A DNA stretch of 64,000 nucleotides, from the NCBI GenBank assembly GCA_958295885.1, contig OY282380.1:2108001-2172000 (forward strand), in the 5' to 3' direction. This document shows positions 47,050-57,010 of this stretch, in pieces (within the stretch, counting starts at the first letter, position 1; every line of letters starts with the position of its first letter). The notes beneath the pieces are model-generated. The model was not told the origin of the DNA. It did not search any database and saw nothing but the letters and a program-made list of their open reading frames with translations. This DNA is from Arenicellales bacterium. Lineage in GTDB: Bacteria; Pseudomonadota; Gammaproteobacteria; Arenicellales; JAJDZL01. A program made the translations under genes and the position numbers.

Positions 47050-49098
47050 TCAATCTCGACCGGTGATCTGGTCTACGACAAAGGCATATTCGAGCGCGGT
47101 TTCCTTCATTGCGTCATAACGACCTGATTTGCCGCTATGCCCCGATTTCATTTCTGTCTTTAGGATCAAAAGATTTGAGTCAGTCTTTCTCGACCTGATC
47201 TTGGCGGCCCACTTGGCGGGCTCCCAGTACCCCACGTTCGGGTCATGAAAACCTGCAGTGATGTATAACGCCGGATATGACTGCTCTCGAACATTGTCGT
47301 AAGGCGAATATGATTTGATGTAGTCGTACGTAACTTTTTCGTTTGGATCGCCCCACTCATCTCTTTCCAAAATCGAAAGGGGCAGTTCATCATCCAGAAT
47401 AGTTGTCAAAATGTCCACGAATGGGACTTGGGCAAGCGCTGCTCTGCAGCTGCCGGATCGGGAGTTGAGATAATGACCAATCGGCAGTCCACCAGCGCTG
47501 CCTCCCACGACTGCGAATTGATCCGGGGTGGTCATCTGACGGTTCAGGAGATAGTCAGCACAGGCATCAAAGTCGGAAAAAGTGTTCTTTTTCTTCATTA
47601 ATTTCCCGTCCTGATACCAACGTTCGCCTAGTTCTCCACCACCTCTTACGTGGGCAATAGCAAAAATTATTCCGCGGTCTAACAGGCTGATTCGAGATGA
47701 GGAAAAATACAGTGGATAGCTGATTCCATACGCTCCGTAGACATACAGCAATAAAGGTGCAGGTTGATGCAGAACTGCTTTTTTGTTGTAGATCAGGTAC
47801 AGCGGGACTTTGACTCCGTCGCGGGATGCTACTTGGTGATGTTCTGTTGCGTATTGTGCTGGATCGTAGTCACCGCCGACAGCCTTGACTTTAATCAGCT
47901 CGGTCTCTCCATTTTTGGCATTCAAATCAAACCATGAGCGGGGCGTATTCAAGGAATTCCCGTAAATTCGACACAGATGAGCATCGTATTCATAATTTAC
48001 AGAAATGTGAAGTTCCTGTATGTCGTCGGGTTTTCTGACCTTATATTCACTTCCATCGCGTTGAATGATTCGTATGGAAGGCAGCCCCTCAAACCTCTCA
48101 GAAACCGCGATGAAGTCTCGAAAAACCTGAAAATAATTCAGTGTCACTTCCTCTGAGTGTGCGATTACAGTCTCCCAGCCTGTTTTGTCAGGCGCAGATG
48201 CGCTGGTTTTCATGAGTCGAAAATTGACTGCTTCTTCATTGGTTAAGACATACAGCTCATCTTCTCGGTCCTGAACGTAATATCGAACTTGCGGCGTTCT
48301 CTCAAAGACTCGTTTCAAACTGCCGTCATTTTTCCTCGCATCGAGCAGATGCACCTCAGTTGAAATTTTATTTTCCAAGGTGAAAATTACGTACCGCTCG
48401 CTCGTTGATTTTGAAATGGAGATGTAAAACGATTCATCCGATTCCTCGAAAAGAAGCCGATCGTCTTTGGGATCATCTCCAAGCCGATGCACGTAAATTC
48501 GAGAGGGGCGGTTGCTTTCATTTAAAGTAGCGTAGTAGATGAACTGTGCGCAGTTGCTCCAGACAAACTTGCCTGAAGTGTTGTCGATTTCGTCCCTGAG
48601 GCATCTGCGATTCTGAAGTTCCAAAAAATGAATTTTGAATCGGCTGCCGCCGGTCAGGTCTACCGAATAGGCCAGGATCCTGTCTGCAGGACAGACATCC
48701 AGTGATTTCAAGCGAAAATAGTCCTGATCATCTGCCAGAGCGTTTTCATCAATGAGCAATTCGTCTGACTTGGGATCTCCTGGTTTTCGACGATAGTGTG
48801 CGTAGTAATTCTGTCCTTTGCGCACTCTCGAGAAGTACTCGAACTGACCGTCCTTTATCGGCGCTGTCATATCCGAATCGACGATTCGGTCTTGCATTTC
48901 CGAGTAAATTTCCTCCTGTAGGTCTGTGAGATGCGCCAGTGCCTTTTCTGCATACCGGTTTTCCTCGATCACGTATTCGACTGCCTTGGGGTCGGACCGA
49001 TTTCTCAGCCAGTAGTAGTCATCCCGTCTTCGGTTGCCGTGCTTTTGATGGGTATAAGGAAATTTTGATGCGACAGGAGGTTGCAATTCAGTTGGCAT
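47050..49098 (-). CDS. ptrB: Oligopeptidase B (S9A family)
   Basis: 682 residues, the family's normal length. An N-terminal beta-propeller is followed by an alpha/beta-hydrolase domain. The nucleophile serine is in VVGGSAGGLPIG, the acid in ITAGFHDPNVGYWEP and the histidine in MKSGHSGKSGRYD. NTFSDFDACADYL and the VRGGGELGERWY segment are typical of PtrB, which cuts short peptides after basic residues. The usual GGLLMG is GGLPIG here, a small change beside the active site. Confidence 0.92.
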   Translation of the reverse strand: MPTELQPPVASKFPYTHQKHGNRRRDDYYWLRNRSDPKAVEYVIEENRYAEKALAHLTDLQEEIYSEMQDRIVDSDMTAPIKDGQFEYFSRVRKGQNYYAHYRRKPGDPKSDELLIDENALADDQDYFRLKSLDVCPADRILAYSVDLTGGSRFKIHFLELQNRRCLRDEIDNTSGKFVWSNCAQFIYYATLNESNRPSRIYVHRLGDDPKDDRLLFEESDESFYISISKSTSERYVIFTLENKISTEVHLLDARKNDGSLKRVFERTPQVRYYVQDREDELYVLTNEEAVNFRLMKTSASAPDKTGWETVIAHSEEVTLNYFQVFRDFIAVSERFEGLPSIRIIQRDGSEYKVRKPDDIQELHISVNYEYDAHLCRIYGNSLNTPRSWFDLNAKNGETELIKVKAVGGDYDPAQYATEHHQVASRDGVKVPLYLIYNKKAVLHQPAPLLLYVYGAYGISYPLYFSSSRISLLDRGIIFAIAHVRGGGELGERWYQDGKLMKKKNTFSDFDACADYLLNRQMTTPDQFAVVGGSAGGLPIGHYLNSRSGSCRAALAQVPFVDILTTILDDELPLSILERDEWGDPNEKVTYDYIKSYSPYDNVREQSYPALYITAGFHDPNVGYWEPAKWAAKIRSRKTDSNLLILKTEMKSGHSGKSGRYDAMKETALEYAFVVDQITGRD

Positions 49099-49170
49099 GG
49101 ATGATTGATTCCTGCTGAAGCGATTGTCCCTATTTCCGCCACGATGGCTGAATAGTGAAATGTGATTGCA

Positions 49171-50199
49171 CTAGTTTACCTGATCACTGAGAAGTATGGC
49201 AAGCCAGCGAAGGCTGCTGCTGCTTTCGGCGACCAGCTGCACCATCATGGTCAGGGGCACAGACAAAAACATCCCGACCGGACCGAGAACCCATCCCCAA
49301 AACACAAGTGACAGGAAAACCACCAGGGGCGACAGGCCAAGATGACGCCCGGCAATTCTAGGTTCGATGAAATTGCCCATGACGCCGTTGATGACCAGGT
49401 ATCCCAAAGCTACCCAAAGCGAGACAATTGGATTAAGCTGCAGCAAGGCAACGGCGACGGCGGGTATCGCAGCTATGATCGAACCTATATTGGGTACGAA
49501 GTTCAGAAAGAATGCGAATACGGACCACAAGATTGCGAAATCAATGCTCAATAAAGTCAGCAGTATCCAAACTAGAATTGCTGTGCCGAGACTGACTAAG
49601 GTTTTAATGACGAGGTAGCGCTGAACGTTGTTTTTCAGTTCGGAAAGCTGGGTCACCGACGCAGAAGTTTCAGATAGAATTTTAGCGAGTTTCTCCGGAA
49701 GAGTTGATACCTCCAACAGAATGAAGATCACCGTAAAAAACACCAGATAGACATTGGCGATCAAACGGCCGACTTCATTCGATATTTGAGACAGCAGCGT
49801 TGTGACTGTTTCGACGTTGATTACATTCAGCAGCCGCGTCGTTTCAAGAGCAAATCCCAGAGTCGCGGCAAGGTTGTTGATATTCACAAAAAGCTGCTCC
49901 ATACGTTCGGAATAAACGGGCAGCCGATTCTGAAAGTCATTGATTGAGTTGCCAATCAAAGAAACGAGAAGAATGCCAATTCCGATCACGAAACTCAGCA
50001 CAATCAAAAGTGCGATAATTTTCGGCAGTCCTTTCTTTTCCAGCCAGAGTAACGGCGGTGCGCTGATCGTTGCCATAAAGATGGACAATATGATGGGAAC
50101 AATGATCGGACTTGCAACCTTCATTCCAGCTACGATGATGGTAAATGCAGCCAGCATTAACATCACGTTCAATGTTCGGTTGGATGCTGACAGCTGCAT
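49171..50199 (-). CDS. AI-2E family transporter (PerM/TqsA-like)
   Basis: 342 residues with about eight transmembrane helices. The C-terminal block NFVPNIGSIIAAIPAVAVALLQ, YLVINGVMGNFIEPRIAGRHLGLSPLVVFLSLVFWGWVLGPVGMFLSVPLT is the family hallmark. Members export autoinducer-2 or act as Na+/H+ antiporters; the substrate is not decidable here. Confidence 0.88.
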   Translation of the reverse strand: MQLSASNRTLNVMLMLAAFTIIVAGMKVASPIIVPIILSIFMATISAPPLLWLEKKGLPKIIALLIVLSFVIGIGILLVSLIGNSINDFQNRLPVYSERMEQLFVNINNLAATLGFALETTRLLNVINVETVTTLLSQISNEVGRLIANVYLVFFTVIFILLEVSTLPEKLAKILSETSASVTQLSELKNNVQRYLVIKTLVSLGTAILVWILLTLLSIDFAILWSVFAFFLNFVPNIGSIIAAIPAVAVALLQLNPIVSLWVALGYLVINGVMGNFIEPRIAGRHLGLSPLVVFLSLVFWGWVLGPVGMFLSVPLTMMVQLVAESSSSLRWLAILLSDQVN

Positions 50200-50323
50200 G
50201 AAAGAAATTTTTGGGAACGGGCGCTGATCGAAAAACTGTTGGCGGTTCGATGCGTATTGTAATCGCGTATTAAGATGGTAAGATTATATTGAACTTGAGA
50301 TTTCTAAATACTTTTGAGAACCA

Positions 50324-51475
50324 ATGGAAAGAAAAAACAGCATTGAGCTGATACAAGAATTAATCGCATTTGACACAACCAGCAGAAATTCGAACCTAGA
50401 GCTGATCGAGTTCATCAAAGGTTATCTAGAAGGCTTTGATATTGCCTCTGAGCTCGTGTTTGATGCGGACCGGCGAAAAGCCAACCTGTTCGCCACCATC
50501 GGTGCCAAAGACCGAAGCGGCGTTGCACTTTCAGGGCATACCGATGTAGTGCCGGTGGATGGTCAGGCATGGGAAACCGACCCCTATGCAGTCAGCCGGA
50601 AAGGCACTCGTCTGTATGGTCGCGGTACGTCCGATATGAAGAGTTTTATTGCAGTTTGCCTTGCTAAAACGCCGCAGATTATTCAGAAAAACTTGGAAAC
50701 GCCCGTCCACTTTGCTTTTTCGTATGATGAGGAAATCGGGTGCGTAGGCGTGCGCACCCTGCTTCGAGAGCTCGAAAAAAGGCCGCACAAACCAAAATCA
50801 TGCGTAATCGGTGAACCGACCGGCATGCGGGTCGTGCGAGCTCACAAAGGGAAAATTTCAAAACGGTGCCGCGTTCACGGCCTGGAGTCGCATTCGGGGA
50901 TGGCTCATCTCGGTGCAAATGCGGTCGAAGCTGCCGCTGAGATCGTTGCTTTTTTGAAAAATCAGGCACGTAGATTTCGTGACGAAGGGCCGTTCGACTA
51001 TGAATTTGATCCTCCTTACACCACTGTTCACACTGGAACGATTTCGGGTGGAACCGCACTGAACATCGTTCCAAAGTTCTGTGAATTCGAAGCTGAAATT
51101 CGTCAGTTGCCGGGATACGATACGGAACGAGTGTGGGCTCGGCTCAGCCAATTTATCGAAAACTCCATACTGCCTGAGATGCAGGCGGTTGATCCCAGCG
51201 CTCGAATCGAATGGGAAGTGCTGTCTGTTATTCCAGACCTGTCAACCAGCGACGACTCTCTTATTCGGCTGACACAGGAACTTTCAGGAACCGACGGAAC
51301 CCATTGTGTCAGTTTTGGCACGGAAGGAGGCCTGTTTGAACAGATCGGCGTGCCTTCGGTCGTCTGCGGTCCCGGGCATATTTCGCAGGCCCATAGACCG
51401 AATGAGTTCATTGAAATTGAACAGGTTCGAAAATGTGAACAGTTTATTGACAGTCTGATTGACCGTCTGGAGTAA
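50324..51475 (+). CDS. argE: Acetylornithine deacetylase (ArgE)
   Basis: 383 residues, M20 peptidase family. It releases acetate from N-acetylornithine in arginine synthesis. Metal-binding His in LSGHTDVVPVDG, the bridging Asp in LYGRGTSDMKSF, the catalytic EE in FSYDEEIGCVG and the C-terminal His in CGPGHISQAHRPNE are present. SHSGMAHLGANAVEAAAEI is the dimerisation-domain segment. The second crotonase gene starts four bases after its stop. Confidence 0.93.
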   Translation: MERKNSIELIQELIAFDTTSRNSNLELIEFIKGYLEGFDIASELVFDADRRKANLFATIGAKDRSGVALSGHTDVVPVDGQAWETDPYAVSRKGTRLYGRGTSDMKSFIAVCLAKTPQIIQKNLETPVHFAFSYDEEIGCVGVRTLLRELEKRPHKPKSCVIGEPTGMRVVRAHKGKISKRCRVHGLESHSGMAHLGANAVEAAAEIVAFLKNQARRFRDEGPFDYEFDPPYTTVHTGTISGGTALNIVPKFCEFEAEIRQLPGYDTERVWARLSQFIENSILPEMQAVDPSARIEWEVLSVIPDLSTSDDSLIRLTQELSGTDGTHCVSFGTEGGLFEQIGVPSVVCGPGHISQAHRPNEFIEIEQVRKCEQFIDSLIDRLE

Positions 51476-51479
51476 AGAT

Positions 51480-52298
51480 ATGAGTTCTGATGACCTCGTG
51501 CTCGTTGAGTCCGACCAAAAGGTGACGCATTTCCGAATCAATCGTCCGAGCAAGCGAAATGCGATCAGTCTGGAGTTGATGGAACAGCTGTCGAATGCTT
51601 TTCGAAATGCCGAAACGGATCCGAATACTCATGTCGTCGTACTGAGCGGCGAAGGCGATCATTTTGGGGCTGGATACGACTTGACTGTCGACTGGCGAAA
51701 TTTGTATGGCTCAAAAAATCCCTATGGAGTACGCCGGATGCTGTCCGAATGTGTCGAATTTGAGATGAATCCATGGACGTTCTCGAAACCCGTCATCGCC
51801 ATGATTCGAGGATACTGCTTGGCTGGGAGCTGTGAACTCGCAATGATGTGCTGTATCAGCTACGCCTCGGAGACGGCGAAATTTGGTGAACCTGAAATTC
51901 GATTTTCTGCAGTTCCGCCCGCTGTGGTCATGCCGTGGGTCATAGGTCTTCGCCACGCCCGCGAGCTGCTGTATTCCGGAAACATCATCGACGCGGACGA
52001 CGCGCTGCGCATCGGCTTGGTCAATCGGGTGTTTCCTGATTATGAACTGGAGGCAGAAACGATGAAATATGCGCGTACGGTTGCTGCGATTGATACAGAA
52101 GCGGTACAGAGCATGAAGTCCTGCATCAACTTTACGGCAGAAAACGCCGGCTTCAAGCAATCCATTCAGTATGGCGTGGACAACGGCGCCATTGTTGAAG
52201 CGACTGAAACGAGAAGTTACAGAAACTTCATCAAAATTGCTCAAAAACAGGGATTGACGGCAGCCATCCGCTGGCGCGAATCGCAGTTCGCGCAGTAA
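51480..52298 (+). CDS. Enoyl-CoA hydratase/isomerase family protein
   Basis: 272 residues from the ATG at 51480. Crotonase features: FRINRPSKRNAIS, oxyanion-hole segments GDHFGAGYDLT and IRGYCLAGSCELAMMC, and GEPEIRFSAVPPAVVMPW. The position of one hydratase glutamate is not glutamate, so another crotonase reaction is possible. Four-base spacing to argE suggests co-transcription, though no common pathway is evident. Confidence 0.83.
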   Translation: MSSDDLVLVESDQKVTHFRINRPSKRNAISLELMEQLSNAFRNAETDPNTHVVVLSGEGDHFGAGYDLTVDWRNLYGSKNPYGVRRMLSECVEFEMNPWTFSKPVIAMIRGYCLAGSCELAMMCCISYASETAKFGEPEIRFSAVPPAVVMPWVIGLRHARELLYSGNIIDADDALRIGLVNRVFPDYELEAETMKYARTVAAIDTEAVQSMKSCINFTAENAGFKQSIQYGVDNGAIVEATETRSYRNFIKIAQKQGLTAAIRWRESQFAQ

Positions 52299-52792
52299 GG
52301 TCTGACGTTCATTTCGAACAGACGATGCGGCTTTCAGAGAAGATGGAGCTGCTCTGGTTTTTGGCAGCTGCGCCGTATTCGTCGAACTGATTTGAAACCA
52401 CGAATTGAAGGGCAATAGGATTTCTCCTGAAAACGAGAACCGCAGCGCGCGGAACTGTGTCGAAAGATCCCCGCGCCCGTTGTGGATTGGCTTGGATTTT
52501 AAGCCTCCTCTATTGGGGCGGAAACAATGGCCTGTGTTGAGCAGAATTTGTGTGCTGCCTGATCACTATTCAATAGAATCGTCGTTGTTTTTTGTTGAAC
52601 TTGCTAATATTGTTATAAAGGTTGACTAAATTCGAGGTATGCCAGTTTAACAGAATTTACGTTCCGCGAATGACAATGAATGCACACTTAGAAATTTAAT
52701 CAATGACTTTACTAAATTTTTGGTGCAAATCAGGTCAAACTGTTTTTTTATGCGTTTAATGTAGTCTTGGATGTGAAAGGATATCTCTAAAT
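52299..52792. other. Noncoding stretch before the IS remnant
   Basis: 494 bp; no gene or RNA recognised. The distal part becomes very AT-rich. Confidence 0.45.
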
Positions 52793-53047
52793 AGTGTCTG
52801 CCAGAAAACGTTTAAAACAATGAAAATAATGATTAATCATGTCATTCTAACAAGTGAAGATTTTGCTGGTTTGTGGCATTTGGCAGCGAATTTCGCCTTT
52901 GAACCCGTTAATCCGCCAAAACCGAAATTTCTTCGTTTGAAAATATCGCATGATTGTTATTTATTATCAATGTGATGTATAGTTTTCGGATGAACACTAA
53001 ATACCAACCAATCCCACGTATGTGAATCCTCTTCGGAGGTTTGCATC

Positions 53048-53386
53048 ACGCATCCATTTCATCCGTTGCGTGGACAGTGTTTTCCATTTTATGAGTTGAT
53101 CAAGCCTGGCAATGTGCCGCTGGTTCGATGGCAAAAAAACTCTCAGGAAAACCCCATGAGGCAGGTGCCGCAAAACGCTGTTCACAGCTATGAACGCTGG
53201 CGTCAGCAATATCTTGACGGCCATAACAGCAGCGCCATTTACATCCTGCGACGGCAGGGCCTGTACCGAGCGCTGGTCGCAGTGACCCCGGTGACCGCTG
53301 ATCAAGCGACCCTGAAGCCGTCACCGCAATGGGTGCAGGTGGAACAAGTGACTCCATCCGATGCGCTCTTAGTGGAGGCGGCCAAA
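53048..53386 (+). pseudogene. Fragment of an IS-associated gene (HPFHPL type) fused into the ISNCY remnant
   Basis: The plus-strand frame begins HPFHPLRGQCFPFYELIK, resembling the THPFHPL.GQ start of small proteins carried by some insertion sequences (DUF5372/Y4bD type). It runs without stops to the junction with the ISNCY segment at about 53386. No start codon fits the domain. The later part (HSYERWRQQYLDGHNSS) was not recognised. Confidence 0.45.
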
Positions 53387-53869
53387 ATGAGTCGGCTCGA
53401 CCGTGCGGCGCAGCCTCCGGCTTTTTGCCAGCTGCCTGGTGTCCTTCGTACACCACCAGCCGACTGATCTCATCCAACAGCTGCGGCGTCGGCAGTCGTA
53501 CATTGTCGGCGACAGTCTGGCGGTTGTAGTCATGCGGCATAATGCCGTGACCCAGCATCTTTCGCAGCGTGCCATGCTCATTGGCCAATTCAGCGAGCCG
53601 ATCATAATCGCAGTTCAGACCCTGCTTGAGCGTCGCCAGCACCAAGATCCGCACCAGTCCATGCCCGGACGACCGGTGTCGTGTCGCACCTTGGCATGCA
53701 GCTGAGTGCTCAGAAACTCAAACACCTTGACGCGTACCGATCGTTTTTAGTAAATCTGCTGCAGACCCCGCAGCAGCACCGGTATGTCGTCGCGTGATTT
53801 CGGATTAATCCTCACTTCGCTGATGAAGGTGCCGCCCAGCTCGGCTTGTATCGATTCGACTTGTCTCAT
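53386..53869 (-). pseudogene. ISNCY-type transposase, 5' fragment with stop and frameshift
   Basis: It matches the first ~160 codons of the 5658-7094 transposase. Codon 41 (CAA in the complete copy) is TAA at 53747-53749. One base is missing near 53652 (GGTGGCGG to GGTGCGG). Homology ends abruptly after GRADSF. All catalytic regions beyond are absent. Confidence 0.9.
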
Positions 53870-54080
53870 GGCAGAAAAAATACCGAAGATTTCATTGACT
53901 TGGAGAATTTGTCAGCTAATCTCGAGGATTTGACGGTTAATATCGAGGTTTTGACCCTAATATTGCCAAATTGGAGGCGATTTCGCTGTTTAACAGAAAA
54001 TCTTCGCCTCCAATGTATCGACTTTATGTGTCTGATATTGCTTGGTAATTGTACACTATTTTGGTTTTCTGCCAAGCACT

Positions 54081-54395
54081 AAGTAATGATGTTGCGCGTA
54101 CGTTAATTCGTCTGCGATATTGAGCGGAGCGGCTGCGGCAGGCAGCTTAGTTAATGACGCTGCCATGCAAAATAAAATCAGCTCTGAAGCAGGACAGCAC
54201 TGCGCGTTCGGGTTCGTAGAAAATTTCGATTCAATTTCAATGTATTTATAATGATTGAACAGAACGGAAATATCTTCAGTCGATGTAGCGAAATTTGAAT
54301 GTGAACTCGAAACTCTGACGGTTTACATTGGTTCGCGGGCACTGAAATATTGGGTAAACATTTCAAACCAATTCATTTGGTAGGAGCTTCAAATT
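54081..54395. promoter_or_regulatory. Upstream region of livK-like gene
   Basis: 315 bp without a gene. It must carry the livK promoter; AGGAG sits ten bases before the ATG. No riboswitch fold was recognised. Confidence 0.45.
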
Positions 54396-55619
54396 ATGAA
54401 ATTTAAGGACATTAAAAAAATACCAATCGTAGTTTTTTTTGGCATTGTGGGAGTAGCTGCCTGTGTGCCATTCGTGCCGATCGTGCACAGTGCCGATACT
54501 GTCAAGATCGGGTTTCTTGGTGGATTTACGGGGCCAATTGAATCCTTCACACCAGGAATATATGAAGGTGCCCAGGTTGCCGCCGATAGCATTAATGGTA
54601 GTGGAGGCGTGCTTGATGGCAGTTCAATTGAATTCGTGGAATCAGACACAACCTGCGTAGACGCGACGATTGCTACCAATGGCGCAGACCGATTGATCAA
54701 TTCAGTAAATGTAGTCGCGATCATCGGCGCACTCTGCTCTGGCTCTACCATTGCGTCAGCCAACAACGTCGCGGTTCCGGCAGGTGTTGTGATGATATCA
54801 CCTGCATCAACGAGTCCGGCAATCTCAGACTTGGATGACAGGGATCTTGTCTACAGAACAGTTCCATCGGACGCGTTTCAAGGAAAGTCCATGGCGAAAC
54901 TGCTCATGAACAAGGGTATTGCAAATCTTGCCATCACATACGTCAACAATGACTATGGAAAGGGTTTTGCAGATTCACTTGAGGCTGCGTTTACGAGTAT
55001 GGGCGGCACTGTATCAGCCAATGAGGCGCATGAAGAAGGAAAAGCTGACTATCGAGCGGAAATCGGTTCGCTTGCTTCGGTCGGCGCAGAGATGCTGGCA
55101 GTTCTAGCCTATGCAAACGGGTCAGGTCAAACCATCATTCGACAAGCGCTTGAAAGTGGAGACTTCACAAAATTCGTAGGCGGTGACGGAATGCCGGAGC
55201 AGTCTTTGATTGATGCAATTGGAGCTGAAGCGCTTGAAGGCATGATTCTGACCAGAGCCGGATCTGTAGCAGGGCAGGGTAAAGATTCATTTGATGCCTT
55301 GTGGGACGGTGAAGCAGCAGCCTATGCGCCAAACGCGTATGACGCCACGTATCTGCTGGCTTTGGCCATACAGCAGAAAGGAGATGCAACCCGCGACGGG
55401 TTGGCAGCTGCCCTGAGATCCGTATCAAGTCCGCCAGGAACCGAGGTTTATCCGGGTGAATTTGCCAAAGCAGCTGAATTGCTCAAAGCCAATCAGGAAA
55501 TCAATTATGAAGGTGCTGCTGGCAGTCACGATTTTGACGAAAATGGTGATGTGGCTGGTGTGATTCTTGAATTTGCCGTACAAGGAGGCGCCATCGTAGA
55601 AATTGGTGAGATCATGTAG
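54396..55619 (+). CDS. livK: Branched-chain amino-acid-type ABC transporter substrate-binding protein
   Basis: 407 residues with a Sec signal peptide (IPIVVFFGIVGVAACVPFVPIVHSAD). The mature part is a type 1 periplasmic binding fold: VKIGFLGGFTGPIESFTPGIYEGAQVAAD, VVAIIGALCSGSTIASANN, and AITYVNNDYGKGFAD. Residues that contact the amino acid alpha-carboxylate cannot be assigned surely, so the ligand might be a branched-chain amino acid, urea or an amide. It converges on the livM end of the transporter operon; a strong terminator separates them. Confidence 0.88.
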   Translation: MKFKDIKKIPIVVFFGIVGVAACVPFVPIVHSADTVKIGFLGGFTGPIESFTPGIYEGAQVAADSINGSGGVLDGSSIEFVESDTTCVDATIATNGADRLINSVNVVAIIGALCSGSTIASANNVAVPAGVVMISPASTSPAISDLDDRDLVYRTVPSDAFQGKSMAKLLMNKGIANLAITYVNNDYGKGFADSLEAAFTSMGGTVSANEAHEEGKADYRAEIGSLASVGAEMLAVLAYANGSGQTIIRQALESGDFTKFVGGDGMPEQSLIDAIGAEALEGMILTRAGSVAGQGKDSFDALWDGEAAAYAPNAYDATYLLALAIQQKGDATRDGLAAALRSVSSPPGTEVYPGEFAKAAELLKANQEINYEGAAGSHDFDENGDVAGVILEFAVQGGAIVEIGEIM

Positions 55620-55641
55620 AATTCCAAATTCGAATTTAACG

Positions 55642-55675
55642 AAAAGGCGATGCTTCGGCATCGCCTTTCTGTTTG
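55642..55675 (+). terminator. Bidirectional terminator between livK and livM
   Basis: GGCGATGC-TTCG-GCATCGCC, a perfect 8-bp stem (ten with flanking A-T pairs) with a UUCG tetraloop. T-rich on the plus-strand 3' side and, on the other strand, followed by TTTTCG, so it can serve both convergent units. Confidence 0.9.
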
Positions 55676-55729
55676 TGAAGAGGATGCCGCCTTAAAAGTC
55701 GCTGATGTTCGGATATCTCAAAGATGTTG

Positions 55730-56998
55730 TCAGGAAACTTTCCCCACGCGTTCCGGAATCATGCCCTGTGGTATATACCGCAGGGCCAGCGTGATGGTAA
55801 GACCGATAATAAAAACGCGGGACTGTAGTGCACGCAGTGTCCAGTCTGGAGGTGATTCCCAGCCAAACCAGAGTGAACCGTAGTGACTTCCCAACTCAAA
55901 CAGCATCAGGGTTATGGGTTCTGACGTGAGCCAAATGATGTAAATTGCGACAGCACCGAAGATCGTTCCCAAATTATTTCCTGAACCGCCAACCAACACC
56001 ATCACCCAGACAATGAAGGTATGGTGCAATGGAGAAAATCCCGAGGGATCAAAAATGCGGTTGAATGTGACCAGTACGGCTCCTCCCAGTCCAATCATGC
56101 CGGATCCGAGTACGAAAATTTGAAGGCGTCGTAAGTTGACGTCCTTCCCCATTGCCGCAGCTGCAGTTTCGTTATCTCGAATCGCTCGCACCATTCTGCC
56201 CCAAGGCGCGCGGTATGCCCTTTGCAACAGTATGAAGAGCACTGCAATGATTGCAATGATCAGCAGCAGATACAATCCCCTTGCTGCGACAAATCCTAGC
56301 TCGATGGGTGTTGGAACCGGCCACGGAAGAGGGGAAACCGTCAGCGTGCCACGGGACAGCCAATCTGCATTTTTCAACATTGCTTTGATGATTTCAGCGA
56401 ATCCCAGCGTGGCAATGGCAAGATAGTCACTTCTTAAGCCGAGACAGGCTTTGCCAATTCCAATTGCGACAACTGCCGCGACAACTGCACCAATGATCCA
56501 GCCCACAAATACAGGAAGCCCGAAGCCACCGATAAAACCCGCTTCTTTTTCGATAAGCTTGGCTACGGGCGCCAGGGAATTGTTGAAAACAAAAAACGCC
56601 GTCAAGACACCCACAATCAGGCAGATTGTGATTAATTTTCGACTGACTCCGATTCGATGGAGTTGGCTTATCGCCACTAAAATCAGAGTCATGATCAGTA
56701 CGTCAATTGCGAAAAATCCCAGCACTCTCGGTCCATCGGAGTGCCAGAAAGCGTCGTTTACCGGAAAACTGATGAGCATTGTTATAAATCCGCCGACTGC
56801 AACGAAACCCATGACTCCCGCGTTGAACAGCCCAGCATATCCCCATTGAATGGTTAAACCCAGGGCTAAAATTGTGTAACAGGCGATTTCGACTAGCATT
56901 CGCACGGTATATGCACTGCCCAATGATAAGAAAATAAAAAATATCGCAATTGTGACAAGGGAAAACAGAATCAGCTCTTTTTTATATTGATGCATCAT
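55730..56998 (-). CDS. livM: Branched-chain amino-acid-type ABC transporter permease (LivM)
   Basis: 422 residues, long LivM-type permease with about ten helices. The family block RSDYLAIATLGFAEIIK and GRMVRAIRDNETAAAAMGKDVNLRRLQIFVLGSGMIGLGG are present, as are the GGSGNNLGTIFGA residues. Last gene of livGFHM, 12 bp after livH. Confidence 0.9.
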   Translation of the reverse strand: MMHQYKKELILFSLVTIAIFFIFLSLGSAYTVRMLVEIACYTILALGLTIQWGYAGLFNAGVMGFVAVGGFITMLISFPVNDAFWHSDGPRVLGFFAIDVLIMTLILVAISQLHRIGVSRKLITICLIVGVLTAFFVFNNSLAPVAKLIEKEAGFIGGFGLPVFVGWIIGAVVAAVVAIGIGKACLGLRSDYLAIATLGFAEIIKAMLKNADWLSRGTLTVSPLPWPVPTPIELGFVAARGLYLLLIIAIIAVLFILLQRAYRAPWGRMVRAIRDNETAAAAMGKDVNLRRLQIFVLGSGMIGLGGAVLVTFNRIFDPSGFSPLHHTFIVWVMVLVGGSGNNLGTIFGAVAIYIIWLTSEPITLMLFELGSHYGSLWFGWESPPDWTLRALQSRVFIIGLTITLALRYIPQGMIPERVGKVS

Positions 56999-57010
56999 GA
57001 GACTTGTGCT

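Larger units (their letters stand above)
52793..54080 (-). mobile_element. Chimeric, truncated ISNCY-type element
   Basis: The right end AGTGCTTGGCAGAAAAC (complement, ending 54080) and the left end AGTGTCTGCCAGAAAAC (from 52793) match those of the complete copy at 5448-7291. From 53386 to 54080 the interior is nearly identical to the 5' part of that copy. From 52793 to 53385 it is unrelated, including a fragment of another IS-type gene. Flanks AAAT and AAGT could be a decayed 4-bp duplication. Confidence 0.75.
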
